Of a DNA stretch of 64,000 nt, positions 24,151 to 37,800 are shown in pieces. The translations under genes were made by a program, and so were the position numbers. Source of the stretch: Lates calcarifer (taxonomy: Eukaryota > Chordata > Actinopteri > Centropomidae). Below the pieces are notes generated by a model, which saw only the letters and a program-made list of their open reading frames with translations, ran no database searches and had not been told where the DNA came from. Positions within the stretch are counted from its first letter, which is position 1. The number at the start of each line of letters is the position of its first letter. The stretch lies in assembly GCF_001640805.2 (NCBI RefSeq), contig NC_066851.1, positions 10,623,550-10,687,549 of the forward strand, given 5' to 3'.

Positions 24151-27100
24151 AGCACATCCCTCCCAAACTTTCTCACTTGCAGAGCAAAGAGAACTTGAAA
24201 AAATACATTAGACATCAGCTGTACTGTACCAGCATAATGATAATGTGACAAGACCATGACAAGATTTCTCAACTCAAGAACAATATATCCAATCTCTTTA
24301 GAGGCTCTTGTTTTCACCAGTGTCTCTCTGGATACGTCCCAGACAGAGTTGTGAATCTGTGCCATGGTCTGAGGTCGCGACCCCTCCGCTTAAGCCGCCT
24401 CCTGCACAAAGTTTCAGTTTCACAGCAGAGGCAGCCCCCACACAACAGCTGGACTGGCTCACAGACAAACACACATGCACAGACATTTACACATTCTCAC
24501 ATCACACACAGACAAAACCCCTTCTCTAACACACACAGGCAGTTGTTAAACATATGCAGCATCTCTCTGTGCATCCTCTCACAGGCTGCCATACGCCCAG
24601 GCCCAAGGCAAAGGAAAACACAAATGTCAGTCAGGATGGGGGAAAGGTTACAGCTAAGCCAAGAGCTCGATACTGTTAATTTGCTCCCTGGGGTTCATGG
24701 AGTCAACCAGCAGAGTGATCTGGCTCTGCTTAACTCATGAGATATATCCAAAATACCAACTCCTGCGGCAGTCTGCACACATCTATGATAAAGAAGTTTG
24801 ACAAAGAGCAACTTCATGACATGCATCAGACTGTGGGGCGAAGGAATGAATCACCTATAACGCTTTTCTTTGTCATTACTCAACAAATTCCCGTGTCTAG
24901 TTGAATATTAAAATCATGAAATTTGAAATAATATATTATCTTAGTGGTTTTTAAACTTTCCAATCACGATCGCTCATGGCAGCAGAGAAAAACCCCATCT
25001 ACTCCAATTTAATTTCTATTATCTGTTAACATTAAAAATAAATAAATAAAAACGAGCCAAGTTAAATGTTTTTTGTTAAAAGAATATTATCGGAAACACA
25101 AAAAAAAAACAGGAGGCTCTCCTGGTACACTGACAGTGAAGCTGACAGCAAAACACATTAGTCATCTTTTGGTTCTGATGTGTTTACTTGATGAGTATCA
25201 TCGATTTTTCTTTTCTTCACTGTCAAGAGTAAATCCAGCTTTACCTGTTTTGCAATCTGAATTAATCTCACTAAAGTGAATCTTGATAGGCTTTTGCTGG
25301 CATGAGAGAACTCTGTGTTTGTTTATTGTTCTGTTAATCAGAAATTTAAACTTCCACTTCACACCCCACCCTGCACTGCCTCTACTGTATTATTCCATAG
25401 CAAGATCACTACCTCCTTTAATCAAGCTTAATCCACAGAGTAATATCATGAAATTCTGCACAGACTGCCATGAAAGACTGGATACAATGACAAAAGTTTA
25501 GCCTCTATGCATATATGTTTATACTGTAGCTTGTTTATAAAACACTGGACAATTATGAAGACTCTGATGTAATTTTGAACATGTAATTGTTCCAGTAAAA
25601 TATTCAGAAGAGTTTATGGGATACATTGTTTAAACAGTCATATGAAGACTTGGATCACAGTCCATGGCGAGTGTCCTTTTCGGGGTGGATGTGGTGTGAA
25701 CGTGGCGCGCGAGGTGTGTGTATATTCCTGGTGGTCCCATCCAGACGGTGTGTCTGACTTTCAACATGTCTCTCCTCCTCCATCTCACTGAGGTCACCTC
25801 GTTGGTATCGCAAGCGCAGCAGTCACATTGTGCTTCAATGCAGACAGATTGCTTATAATAACCGTTAGAGACCTTTCATTTTTCCCTGTCAGCGGTTTGC
25901 AGGATAATTTTGGCACCCTTTAAGGATTCAACTCGCCTAATAAGAGGATAAAAATAAACAAGCGAGTTGTTGAAGCACTATATTGGGATGGCATAATCCC
26001 ATTTACAAGTCTGAACGCACTCTGGCCAATAAAATCAAAGCCCAGCAACATTGTTATATGTGGCAATTTTCACCATTTCTAAAACAAGAAATGACTGAGT
26101 GCTAGGCTTTTAGACTGCCAGGATTTACTAAATGGATGAAACGTCACTTTCCAAATTTCATTACTAAAGACCTACAGCGAAAAATGCTCAGTCAATTCAT
26201 GCACCATAACAAATATTAGGTACATTTATTTTTGGTTCAGCTATTGACCACTTTGGCACCAGATTACATTATAAGTCTATTTTAATTTACGATAGAGCTG
26301 TTTAAAAACAAGTCTCAAATTCTGCAGAAGTGGAGCATATTGATTCCTGCAGCGAGATGCTGAGACGTGCCATAGCTTTACTGTGAACCCTGTCCATCTG
26401 CAGTGTCACAGCTGATTTGACAACAGCCTGACAACCACATAACAAACCTGTACAGTCTGCGGCTACACTTGATTTGTTCTGTTCTTTTGATTTCCATAAA
26501 AAGCAGAATGAAAATGTGGTTTGGCTGTGAAAAGTAGGCACTCAAAGACATTAAGCAGAGCTGAGAGATTAGGTAAATTAATCAAGTGGTGAAAGTTTGA
26601 GAAGAGAATGGTACAAAAAGGTGATGTATGAAAACAGAATACAAAGTATTGTAGGGTGAGAGAGAAAAGAGTTAGGCGAATTAATCAACAGAGGCTGAAG
26701 GACAGAGGTTGAAGGAGTAAACTAATGTCGGTTCTGCCTTGAGTGAGATGGACATTTAAAAACATAGCCAGAGATCAATACACACAAGGCTATCTCTGTA
26801 GATAGGATCTATTCATTACTGTCTTCATAGTTGAACACATTTAATTCAGCTTTCTAATTAAAATAACTGTTTGTTCCATCAAACATATATACATTCTTTT
26901 GCAAAGAAAATGCAGGATAAATGTTGTGACAACTCTTATATACTCTACAGAATTATCAACAGAAAATATAACCTACAGTATGTTTTCATAATATGTGAAG
27001 ATAACACATAAAACAGTGATTCAAAATGGGGGTTCATTCAGGGGCACAGAGACTGCCAAAAATAAAAAATAAAATGGAAATGTGTGACATTAATTCCACG

Positions 27101-27410
27101 CCTCTATTTATCCCATTTCCTATACTCTCTTTATGTATCTAATATTTCTAATTTACCACCGTCCAGGAAAAGTGACACAAGAAGCCATAAATTCTCTTCT
27201 AATTCCAAATAATTCCGATTACATGGACGAGTAGTTTTCAATCAGAAAGATAATCTGGATGATAGATGGTGGGATAATTGGCTGTCTCTGCCACGTAAAT
27301 ATTGTGTCGTTCTATTAATCTTGCCGAATGAAGTGTCAAGCTGTCACTCATTCGTCAAACTGAATTAGGAAATATAACGAATAAATAAATGCATGCAGGG
27401 TGGCAGTGGA

Positions 27411-27438
27411 TGTGTGTGTTTGTGAGTGTGTGTGTGAG

Positions 27439-27485
<47 letters not shown>
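27411..27485 (+). repeat. TG and (GA)n microsatellite
   Basis: Degenerate TGTGTG stretch followed by an uninterrupted GA run of about 40 bases ending at AGATAAGATG. Confidence 0.95.
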
Positions 27486-27488
<3 letters not shown>

Positions 27489-28289
27489 GATGAGAGGAGG
27501 CAGCTGCAGTGGCCCTCAGTCAAAGTAGGAGACAGGAACAGGAGACTTAGAGAGATGAGTGCGGTGGTCGTCTGTGCTTAAGTACAGAAAGAGAAAAGAG
27601 AGGATAGCGTAGAAATGTGATGTTTATATCGACAGAGAATAGAGGACGGACGGTACTCTCAGCCCTTCCTCCGCTTCAGTGGGTATAAAATCATCTTGAG
27701 TATTCCACATCTTAAAACGTTACTGTGTAACAATACCCTGCGCTTAATCTTGCCAAAGGCATTTTTATCAGGACGGATACCCTCAGAATTACATTGTCTT
27801 TTCTGTCCCAGGGTCTGTATCTGTCACATGTCAGAGGCAGCACCAGTCGCTGAATATTTTACCCAACCATCAGGTGAGATTGTTCTTACCTCAGAGGCAG
27901 AGGGGCCATTTGTTCAAATAAACTTGGAGGATATCTACGAAATATTTACCTGATATTTGAAGGCAAAACGTATGAAACAGGAAGCCAGTTGGGAATTTTG
28001 TGTATGTTATAATTAATATATAAGAGGCCATATTTTTTCTGCCATTCAAGAGGTGATGAATATCTTATCTACTCTTTAACCTGTAGGACAGGAAGATTAA
28101 AAAAAATCAAGCAGTGACATCCTCTTAATTTAATTTATAAAGATCATAATTAATGACCTGCAGGCTGCAGGAGACCCCATTTCAGACTGGAGACAGAGAG
28201 GGCCTCAGTCGTAAGAATAAAAATGAAGTTTTCATTGAATTCTGAATTAAATCTCAAATATCAGTAATTTCACCGAAAAGGTCAGCTCT

Positions 28290-28610
28290 AATGGAGTCCC
28301 TCCCTGCTTTTTAATGTCGCATATTTCTCTTGAAGGAGTCTATCTGGTGTGACGTGGGCCGCTAATTGTGGCCTGGTTAATTAATGAAACCATCAGGTGT
28401 TTGCAAAGGCAAACAAAGAGCCGGGTTCTCCTAAATCATCAGTGCCCTTCGACATGGTTATTATCCAGCGGCAGGTGAACCCCAGCCTTGACGCATGACA
28501 GATTAGATCTTCTCAGAGGATGGGCTGTCCATTTATCTGCCTGATAAACTCAGAGCCTCTCTCCATTTTCAATCATCAGAAAGGAAATGAGATTAACAAT
28601 CTAATGATGC
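28290..28610. promoter_or_regulatory. Candidate conserved non-coding element
   Basis: Unique, complex sequence with GGGCCGCTAATTGTGGCC, GGTTAATTAATGAAACC, CAAAGGCAAACAAAG and CAATCTAATGATG words, free of simple repeats until the CA-rich tail at 28623. The clustering of homeodomain-type and forkhead-type words suggests an enhancer. Conservation is not tested. Confidence 0.3.
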
Positions 28611-29648
28611 CAGCAACCCCCCTGCACACACATTCACACACACATGCACACACCACATAACAATAGTCATAAGCAAATGTCCATTTATCGTAGCCTTGAT
28701 TATGAGCACTGGAAAAGGCATCTTCAGTGATATATGATCAAATTATTATTTATGATATATCAGAAAACAGGGAGCTTTTTTTATTTGATGCAGGAATCCC
28801 ATTCTCTCAGTTTCCATTCTGCCTGCTCTGCTGTGTCCCTGTTAAATCACCCTGTGTGGCGTGGGTTCACACTGTTCCACAAAGGTCCGGGCCTGTTATT
28901 TCACAGCTCCCATACCTCAGACCTAAATTTACAGTGCAGGGCTTGCATGCCCCCGCTGTACTCCCCTTGTGGGTCAGCCCCTCCCCTGCCGTCCCTGACA
29001 CGCATAGCAAGCATCCCGGCCCTCGTAAAGCTGACATCTTCACTAAACTATGCTAACAAGGCCGTAGTGATTTGTATATGCACAGCCCGGTGGCACGTGG
29101 TGTTTTGGTTGGGGGGTGGGGTGGGGTGGGGGCGTAGGAGAAGGTGGGGAGGAGATAGCGCATGGAATCTTCTAGGCAGCTAATCAAAGCGCCGTCACAT
29201 GCAAAGGGTCCACTGTATGCTGACCCTAACATACATGCACTAACAAAAACACATATGTGAGAGTACACAATGTGTGAGGTGACAGAACAGGCAGCCCCAG
29301 GGTCCAGTGAGCAGGCTGTGGAACATTTCAGCTTTGTGATTCCTCCCCTGCACTGGGATTTATAGACTTAAGACTGAATGGCTGGTGCAGGTGCAGAGCA
29401 CAGACAACTGCTCTGCTCTGCCGATGCAATATATTACTGAGCAACAAACATCAGCCAGGGTGTCAACACGAACAACTTTTATTATTTAAGGCTGTGTCTT
29501 TTAAAGGTGATGAGCTTGAATGGCTGGGATGGTGGAATCAAGTTGGGGGTTTGAATGTTGTTTCATTATTTACGAGAACTGTGTGGTTGATGAATTGAAT
29601 TCATTTATTTTATTGTTTTATTCACCTCTCATATGGATCAAGATTAAC

Positions 29649-29676
29649 TATATATATATATATATGTATGTATGTA

Positions 29677-29707
<31 letters not shown>

Positions 29708-29708
29708 T
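29649..29708 (+). repeat. Compound (TA)(TATG)(TG) microsatellite
   Basis: A TA run, four TATG units, then a TG run, each abutting the next without spacer. Confidence 0.95.
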
Positions 29709-30299
29709 ACATTCTCTACAAGGCGACTTCATATTTCTGCAGGCTGCTAAAATGCATTAACACATACAGGTGCTTGCATTAGATGATCAGTGCGAGTCTG
29801 TTTGTCACGTCCTGTGTCTATTAATACCTGTGGTTGTGGGCTGGGAGACAGCGACCTGTCCACTGCTCTCTTGCTGGTGATTGAAGGTCCTGTGTGCTCT
29901 TTTAATGCCCGACAGGTGAGGCTTATTTGAGTGCATCGATGAGAGCAGCAGCCCAGTCGTGACCCAGCCGCTGCTAATTTGAGAGACTTACAGTTAAAAT
30001 TATATTACACTTCATTAAAACAGACTTCTTTTTTATCTGTGTAGGAATGACATTCAGGAGGTGCTTGGTTAATAAGATCATTCTGCTGAAAGATCCTCAA
30101 CTTTGAAGTGGGTGTGTAGCACATTAGTGGCAGAATCTTGGTTGAGCAAAGACTTCTGGGAGGCTTGAGGTAATTTTTGAACAGAGCAAGAATTTGCATA
30201 AACTCTCCTGAATACATTTTTAAAAACAGAATCACTGACTTGCATTTTGCTTCATATTCAAGACCTAATTAATTTAAGAAAGAAAAAGTCGTGTGCTTT

Positions 30300-30715
30300 T
30301 CTCATTTACTCATACTTGCAGTTTAGTACTTCCACTTCATGCTTACATTTAAGTTCTACAACATACAAGTATGTTTAAAGAGAAATATTCTACAATTGAT
30401 CTGACAGTTGCAGTTACTAGTTACTTTGCAGATAGATATTTCACATACAAAACATGTGACAAGCATGAGAGCTCCCATGCATCAGTATTAGTAATCTAAT
30501 AATATAACATGCAATAGTAGAACACGCACACGGGCTGCTTTTCTGCATTATGCGTACTTTTACTCTGATACTTTTGATACTTAAGAGTGTAATATTTTCC
30601 CAATAACACTTTTACTTTTTTTATTGTACTTTTTCTCAAGTAACATTATAAATGCAAGACTTTTACTTGTACTCAGGCATTTTTGCTACTTTTACTAAAG
30701 AATCTGATGTAATGT
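30300..30715 (-). mobile_element. Dispersed repeat, CCACTG family (copy B)
   Basis: On the minus strand this shows the family order: GTACAAGTAAAAGTCTTGC, TATCAAAAGTATCAGAGTAA, CATAATGCAGAAAAGCAGC, GTAACTAGTAACTGCAACTG. Both outermost ends are eroded. It is non-coding. Confidence 0.65.
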
Positions 30716-30719
30716 AGCA

Positions 30720-33105
30720 GATTGCATGCACTGTGTTCACATGGGAAAAGTCATTAATTGAAGCCTACTTGCAAAGTTGCAAAGGTCAGTGCACTAAGTA
30801 AGTATTAATTTATGTATTAAGTAAATACATACATTTAAAAAAATATCTTTTTTCACATGTTCACATTTCCAGTGTATATCATTACTTTTTTCAATTAAAA
30901 ATGTCAGTGTTCTCCACACACTATTTTTTGTAGCTCTCAAAAATACCCAAAGATTTTGCTGCAAAAATCTATCTAAAGAATCATCAGATGTTTTGTGTGT
31001 GATAAACAACATTATTAGATAATCTACAGTGCGTGCAGTCTCTCTCTGACTGTAAACATCTCTTCTTCTGAATGTCTCTCTGCCTGGGGGTCAGCAGGTA
31101 GTGAGTCAGTAGAAGTGAATGAGAGAGCGCCTGATCTCCTGTGAGCGAGGCTGTCAGCGTGGCCCTGAGTGGGCTGTGCGGTGCTTCTGTCAGAGGGTGT
31201 CAAATTTCCACGCTCCACACTGTGGCCCTCTGTCCTGCTCGTGGCTGCAGCTCAATGGGCCCTTTGATGGGCCACCCGAGGCCTTTCATCGTGCACCTTG
31301 CCACAGAGCACGGGGGCCTATGGTCGGGGGTGGGGTGGGGTGGGGGTGGGGCGTTCGTGCTGCACAACACCTGGCAGGTACGCAAAACCCATGCCAAGCC
31401 CAAGCCAAAACAAAAGCCACTCTGTCAAGCGTTTATTGGAAATTAATTTCCTCTGCCCCCATCTTTTTTGTATTCATAAAACACAGGACGGAAAAGAACA
31501 GGATGATCTGGGGCAGAGCTCAGACATAGGCAGTCACAGGAGGTAGGACTGTGTAAATAGTTCATCAAGGAAATTAAATACAATAAAAGACTTGCTGTGG
31601 ATTTTATATTAAGATCTGATACACCTAATTTCAGATCATTATACAGACACTGTTTAATTATGCTGTGGTTGTTTGTGTAATAGTATATTTGAAAAGGTTG
31701 TGTGGTGTTCAGCTCAGGAAAGACCACTTACATTTGCAATAACGCAGTGCAACATGGAAAGAAAACTATTAGCGGTCAAGTTATGAGGTTTATATCCGTG
31801 AGTGCAGTGTAAATTGGACAGTTGCATCTGCCTCAGGTCTTATCTTACTTGGCCCTCTCCAGTTCCCATACACCTGCCCCCTGCTTCCCTCTGCCTGTAC
31901 TGTCCTTCCACTCCTTTGCCCCTGCCCCATATACAGCAAGCCCATCATGGGATCATCCTCTTCCTCCCTTATCTGTAGTTCAAAGCCTGTTGACTGAATT
32001 ATCTCTGGACGGTAAGGGAGAAAGGAAACAACTGTCGGCAGCCCTCCGTCAGCTGGAGAGAAACTCTTTCTCCGACAGCTGGTTGGTTAACTGGTCTTTA
32101 CTGCCTAATCCAAAGATGGTGGGATGGGAGCACAGAGAGAGAGAAAGAGAGAGAAAGCACAGTGTAAGGACATATCAGCGTCCGCACACGGAAGCTCTCC
32201 ACAGACAAACGGCTTCAGTGTTTCCCCTCGGAGAGAACAGTGTCACGAGATAGCGAGATGCTCGTAGCTAGAGCGGAAGCCGAGGTCTCAGGTTTGAGTG
32301 GCCACAGAGAGCGCTTGACTGAGGTGTTGAGAGGAAAGGTGTGGTGGCCAGGCCCACAGAAGAACAGAGGGTAGATTTAACTGCTGCACTGAGGGGGAAG
32401 AAAGAACAAGCGCTGCTTTACAGGATGAGTGGAGCCTATTGATGCCAGAACACCTGTGCTCACTGATCAAATGCAATGTCTGTGTGTGTACACCACTATA
32501 TCAACCATACTGTTTCCATATTCACAGTTACTGATGAGACTGATAAATAAATAGTTTACGCGAAATTCTTTTCACCCTCATGTCAGTATCTCCACCAAAA
32601 TTCACAATTACCACTTGAACTTCAATACAAGACCTACAGACCCACTTGTAGTATAAAGTTAAGTGTTATATGTCCAGGGACAGTCGAACAGCACTCCTGA
32701 CTATGTGCACAAAAAACATTCCTGTGTTAATGTGAGAAGTGACTTTAAAGTAACTTTAATTTGAATACAAAAGTTGCAGCAACTAGAGACACCAGTCACT
32801 GGTTTACTACAGCAACTAGCAGCAACAGAGTTTTTCACTATATTCATAGTTGGAAATGCTGATTTTGTCATCTTTGATTACAGTTTTTCTGTTAGTAACT
32901 ATGATGATTTAAACTTATTAAGTATCATAGGTTTTTACTTCTGTGCCTTGGGAATAGTTTTGGTCAAAATGGCCATGTTTGGTGTTGTAGTGACTTTTTA
33001 TGTCACCACTCTACATTGCAAATTAGGATTTAATACTCAGTTCACTCATTCTCAAACACATGGTTTTAATCTAATGCATCAGCTTATTTTGAACAGGCCT
33101 TTTTT
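30720..33105. other. Non-coding intergenic DNA
   Basis: No gene supported. A GC-rich patch at 31200-31400 carries G-rich runs (GGGGTGGGGTGGG near 31326) and opposing open frames. A frame at 31822-32253 on the plus strand ends in a GA-rich low-complexity tract. Neither looks like a known protein. Confidence 0.4.
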
Positions 33106-33107
33106 GT

Positions 33108-33285
33108 CTTTGTTTTAAAGATAATTTCTGCCCTTATTAAACAGGAAAGTATGGAGGTGGACAGAAAACAAGGGAGGAGAAATAAGGGATACGACATGCA
33201 ACACAGGTCTCTGACTGGAATCAGACTGTGGATGCTGTGGTTATGTGGTATGTGCCCTAATTATTGGGCGATCAGGAAGCTAATT
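33108..33285 (+). mobile_element. Short interspersed repeat fragment
   Basis: TTTTAAAGATAATTTCTGCC, CTTATTAAACAGGAAAGTA, ACGACATGCAACACAGGT and GGAATCAGACTGTGGATGCT follow the order of a common percomorph repeat that reads through a CCTTTATTGGACAG-like region. It is strongly diverged. A tRNA-derived origin is possible but not shown here. Confidence 0.45.
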
Positions 33286-33289
33286 CATG

Positions 33290-34490
33290 TTTTAAAACTT
33301 AGCTCCTATCTCAGACAGTGACCTTGCACTGGAAGAAAACAGATGAGGTGATGTGATACCAACATGCCACTCAGTAGGCCAGAGTCCGCCAAGTATGTGT
33401 GTTATAGGTTATAATTAGGTAAATGTTGACCTTGCGGAACCAGAGACAGTTGGATTGTGTTGCTTCAGCTTTTTGAGGAACCTTAAGGGGCTTATATCAT
33501 GCTGCTGTGCTACATGGCAGCTACAACTTTTTGATTGTTCAGTACCTCTACAAACATCACTGAGTTTCAATTAACATTTTCTTTGCCTGAATCAACATTT
33601 TATCCTGTGCCGTTCCTTTTTGTCCTAACTGTTACCAACTGTTGGCCTGAAGCGTATTCATACACATTTAAAAACCCTACACATTTGCACTGACGACATC
33701 AACATGGCCAGTCAGCATAAACGTTTTACCACCATATGGCTCAACCCTTAACTACAGTATGGCCTGTTAGATACAGGTGATTTAAAGAAGCCCAAGTCCT
33801 CCTCATCCACATAGATCTCGCCCCTGGCCCCATCGTCTGTCTTGGCTCTCTGGCGCACAAGGTCATCCCCCAGCCAGTCACGACACTCCAATTAAGGCGA
33901 CTGATGGACGCAGCTAATTGGTAGGATTTATAACCTCCTTTTATTATGCTTTATGAGGAAGGCAAGTGGAGGGCATTACCATTTATAGGCCCCAGGCTCC
34001 ATGCTGGATCACTGTCACCTGCTACTGTCCAGCCCAACTACTGAATACCGCAGCAACCTGAGCAGCAGGAGATGGGACATCTAAAATGTCTCCTCACCCT
34101 TTCCTGCATCTGCTTTTGATATAATTTGAGAGAGCACAATACATTGTGCAAACTCAAGAGTGATACGTGGAGGAAAAAGAGGAAAGACACAGCTGAAAAG
34201 ATAGGAGGGTTAAAACTGAGTCTGAAAAGGGGAGGACAGAGTTAAAGATAAGGTGAAGCATGGAGGGAGGCTCCACGGGGCAGGAAGGCAGGAGAAGGCA
34301 GGCAGGCTCCGTAATGAGTGTGTGGTTATTGATTGTATTGTCAGGGTGGCTGACCAGAGTCCCGTGTGCTGTGGGCCCCAGTCCATCTGTGGACAATGCA
34401 GTCAGTTACACCTCGCTGCTCCATCTAATAAAGAACAGGCAGATTGATGTCACCAGTATGGTTGAACTCTACCTAACACTCACCAGCACC
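33290..34490. other. Non-coding DNA with a candidate element at 33800-34050
   Basis: No gene. The stretch 33800-34050 has complex sequence with CACTCCAATTAAGGCG, GCAGCTAATTGGTAGG and TTTATTATGCTTTATGAGG words and is a modest enhancer candidate. Paired opposing frames at 34154-34396 and 34260-34661 run into the CA repeat and are dismissed. Confidence 0.3.
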
Positions 34491-34494
34491 ACTC

Positions 34495-34497
<3 letters not shown>

Positions 34498-34556
<59 letters not shown>
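34498..34556 (+). repeat. (CA)n microsatellite
   Basis: Uninterrupted CA run, the longest pure dinucleotide array in the window. Confidence 0.95.
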
Positions 34557-34561
<5 letters not shown>

Positions 34562-34694
34562 ATACTGGAGGGCCCATGTGTACAGTGGGACCATTTTGAA
34601 GCAGAGAAATCATTTATATTTCCTCTCCTGGCAGAGTAAAAATTATGTGGTTTACAGTTGATAATATGTTTAAATATATTGTGTAGAGAAACTA

Positions 34695-34870
34695 GTGATA
34701 GTTGCCTTTATCAATTAATGTGTTCAATCAATTTCTTAATTGTTTAGTCTCTTAGATGTCATAAAATTGTGAACCAGGCAAAACAGATGATAGTTAAGTT
34801 AAACAGTTATTTGATTAGTTAAATTGTTGATAACTTTTCTTTTGATTTATTGATCAGGTAATATTTAATT
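34695..34870 (+). mobile_element. Decayed, internally deleted copy of the TTAATCG-end family (copy 2)
   Basis: TAATTGTTTAGTCTCTTAGA followed by ATAAAATTGTGAA matches the left part of the family seen at 9388-9690. ATTGTTGATAACTTTTCTTT followed by ATTTATTGATCA matches its right end. The middle third is missing. The assignment rests on order and short words. Confidence 0.5.
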
Positions 34871-34874
34871 AATA

Positions 34875-37800
34875 TTTAATAATTTGCATTACACATCTTG
34901 ATTGTGAGGTATTGTACAAAAGTATTGATGAAATGAATACTTTTAAAATCTGCTCCAGTGTGTTTTTTCATATGTTATTTGCAACTGGTTTGAGTAAACA
35001 AAAATAGGAAAGCACAGCCTGTTAAGAGATCTGTATGTAAATCTCATGCAGGAACACTATGTCCCTCTATCAGTCACTGAGAATACACTGCTTTTAGCAC
35101 CCACAAACAAATCAGCATTACCAGTCTGCCAGGGATCATTTCACAACATGTGACAGTGGTTGGCATTCCCAGTTAACTGACTGCCAACGTATCAGGTCAG
35201 GACCTTTGTATAAATGGCAGAACAACTGCAGTCATAATGAAGACTGTGTTCTGCCAGTTAAATTTGCCTCCTTTTCGCAGGAAGTCAGCGCCTCCACCCG
35301 AACACTCGTCTGCACTCGAGCCCCTCCGTAGCCCCGTGGCAGCAGCACAAGCGATTACTCCTGTGCAGCCAGCCAAAACACAAAAATCAATAAACAATCT
35401 CAACGTTTCTGAGGGCCTTGCGTCTGACTTAATAAATGTCTCAATCCACTGTTATGACTTCATTTTGCTTTAACGTCTTCTTCATGTGCATCTTTTGCCG
35501 ATCAATTAGAGAATGGAGTGCCCCTTCTGTCACGACACCTGCCCTCCATCCGCTGCTGCAGCACGCACACACACACAAACACACACATCCCATCCCCAAG
35601 CACAAGGTGAACGGTAATTTTAATCCTTGAAATTAGATACGTTTTAAAGGCGCTTACTTAAATGGCTCATTAAGGCCATGCTATCCACTTCTTTAAGGTT
35701 ATTCAGGGTCTCATGTTCTTGTGTTCAGTAATTTTATCTTGTCTTGGTTTGAGGTAAGACTGATTTTCTCATCTGCGTGTCTTGCATATTGCTCTGGAGC
35801 TATGTAGCGCTTGGGTCCAGCCAGGTAATGAGACATATATGTAGTCTGAGTGTGCAGGAGAGTCGCCATTTCTAGGCTGTCAGCCGCGATGACGACCACA
35901 GCATCTTTCTCTTCAGGGTGCGTCTGCTGTCACAGGCCCTAATCCCAGTGCTGCAGGGATGACAGGTGAGTGGTGCCAGAGCTCCTGGTCTGTGACTGGA
36001 AGCTCCGGGAGAATTTCACGCGCACCTCTCTCTTGTCTCCCATCGATTCTGCCACTTCCCATTATTGTCAATCAGAGCTGCATCATCTCCGCAGGAGGAG
36101 CTGTGTGCAGCAGGCGATTGCCAGGGCAGCGGGGTGCGGAAAAGCAGCAAGCTGCACGCCTGCCAGCCAACCAATACACACAGCCACGGTGCCACCAGGG
36201 GCCCTCTCTCAAGCGGCTGCCCGGGCAGGATGCCACGACTAAAACTGAGACCTTTTGCTTTACAACACATAGTGCACATGGCTGAGAAGCATGGAGGGGT
36301 GAAACCTCTGGAGCAGCTTTGTGTCGACAAAAGGAGCAGCTGAGGCCCCTTGCTGCAAACATAGTTTCACAGGGCTGTCAGCAGGAAAGCAATGTTGCTC
36401 TCTCAGACGTGACCACCTTGTTAGAAAAATGACATAATAACAATGACAGGAATAATGGAACAGATGTGAAGCACTGCGCTGCAGGTTAAGGAGGGTTTGG
36501 GAGGTGGCTGCTCCATAAGTGAGCTTCCAGTATGGCCACGTCCCCCCAGTTGGCTCCTGAACCTGAGCGGGGGCCACCACTGTGGTGCCGTGCAAACGTT
36601 CTGGTCAGGTAAGGCAACCATGCGGCGGCTATAAGCCCTGGAGATTGATGGGAGTGGTGCCCTCCCTCCCTGCGCTGTAAAAGATTATCCGCTCACCCGC
36701 TGGAAACAAAGCTGTGATGGAAATTCGTCTCGCATCATCAGCAACAAAATATCTACACGGCGAAGCGGGAGTCTCTCATTTTTCATGGGCTATATATTAA
36801 ATAAAAAAGGGCATTAAAGAAAAAGGGAAGGGGGTGGTCTGAGTGATAGCGCTAGTTAGTATTTTTTTTTAAATGGGCCACTTGAATCAGGGAGATTATA
36901 AGGTTTTTATTGGCTGTCAGGAAACACAACTTTCTGCGTACTTCACCCGCTGAAGCTCGTAACGCTCTGATTAGAATGCCAGCAGAAATGAAAAGGGATG
37001 GTGCTGGCGTAAAGACATCGGAGAAGCAGCAGGACAAGCACAGATGCCCCAGAATCTGCTCTCCCTCAAATACACAAGAGGACCAACACATGCACCAATA
37101 AAGCACAGAGTGAATGAACAGGCTGCACACAAGCTTCAGACAGAATTTATACACCAGGTCTCACAGTCAGATCTGGTGTTAGAGACTGAGCCGTGCCCAT
37201 TCTGAACCGGATACACGAGACACATCACGCAGAGTGTTATCTCTTGCTAAGTGAATATTGCATTCAGCTGATATGTGATATTTGAATTTCCCATTAGAGG
37301 GGGAATATGTGTCGGGAGTGAAAAAACTCAGTGATGCTTGCTCATTTCAGAGCAGGCAGTAAATGGAAACCTTGCTCCACAGTTGCAGTGTGTCATCGTG
37401 GTGATAAGGATGAAGTGATGGAGGGGGACTCCTGAGGGGGTGACCGGTAAGAAAACTGACTGCTGTTACCCACAGGGTCACCTACACAGAAGTCAGTTTT
37501 TAGTCACTTTGAAGACTAACCATCATTTACTAAAAACTCACCCAACTCAACTTGATCGCTGCGATCTTCTCTGGTGGTTTAGAAGTGTTTTCATAAGGCA
37601 GAACTGATACCTCACAAGTAAAGCAGCAGATTGAAAATCGGTCTTTATATCAACTTGAGAGACTCCAGTCTGTTCACGTCTGTCAGTTTGTTCGAACTCA
37701 GCTTTCAATTTCCCGTAGTGGAGAGAGAGAGAGTAAGAGAGGGTAACATCAAACTCCCAAACATGACAGAGCTGGCCCTTTCTGACGAGAGGAAGCCATT

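Larger units (their letters stand above)
24155..30290. other. Non-coding intergenic DNA
   Basis: No gene seen. Candidate regulatory blocks by texture are 25670-25980 (CpG-containing, with AGGTCACC and CTTATAATAACCGTTAG), 27090-27390 (TAATTCCAAATAATTCCGAT) and 28290-28610, listed separately. Microsatellites at 27411-27485 and 29649-29708 are also listed. Open frames such as 28734-29183 overlap one another and are not credible proteins. Confidence 0.4.

Noticed and set aside
28734..29183. 149-codon plus-strand frame
   Set aside because: Overlaps another frame and ends in a G-rich low-complexity tract; no known protein.
31200..31403. Minus-strand frame with MKGLGWPIKGPIELQPR, faintly G-patch-like
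   Set aside because: It lacks the GxGLG core and the M-G-W spacing of G-patch domains. It is proline/histidine-rich upstream, with no suitable acceptor in phase with the gpatch2 exon at 49282.
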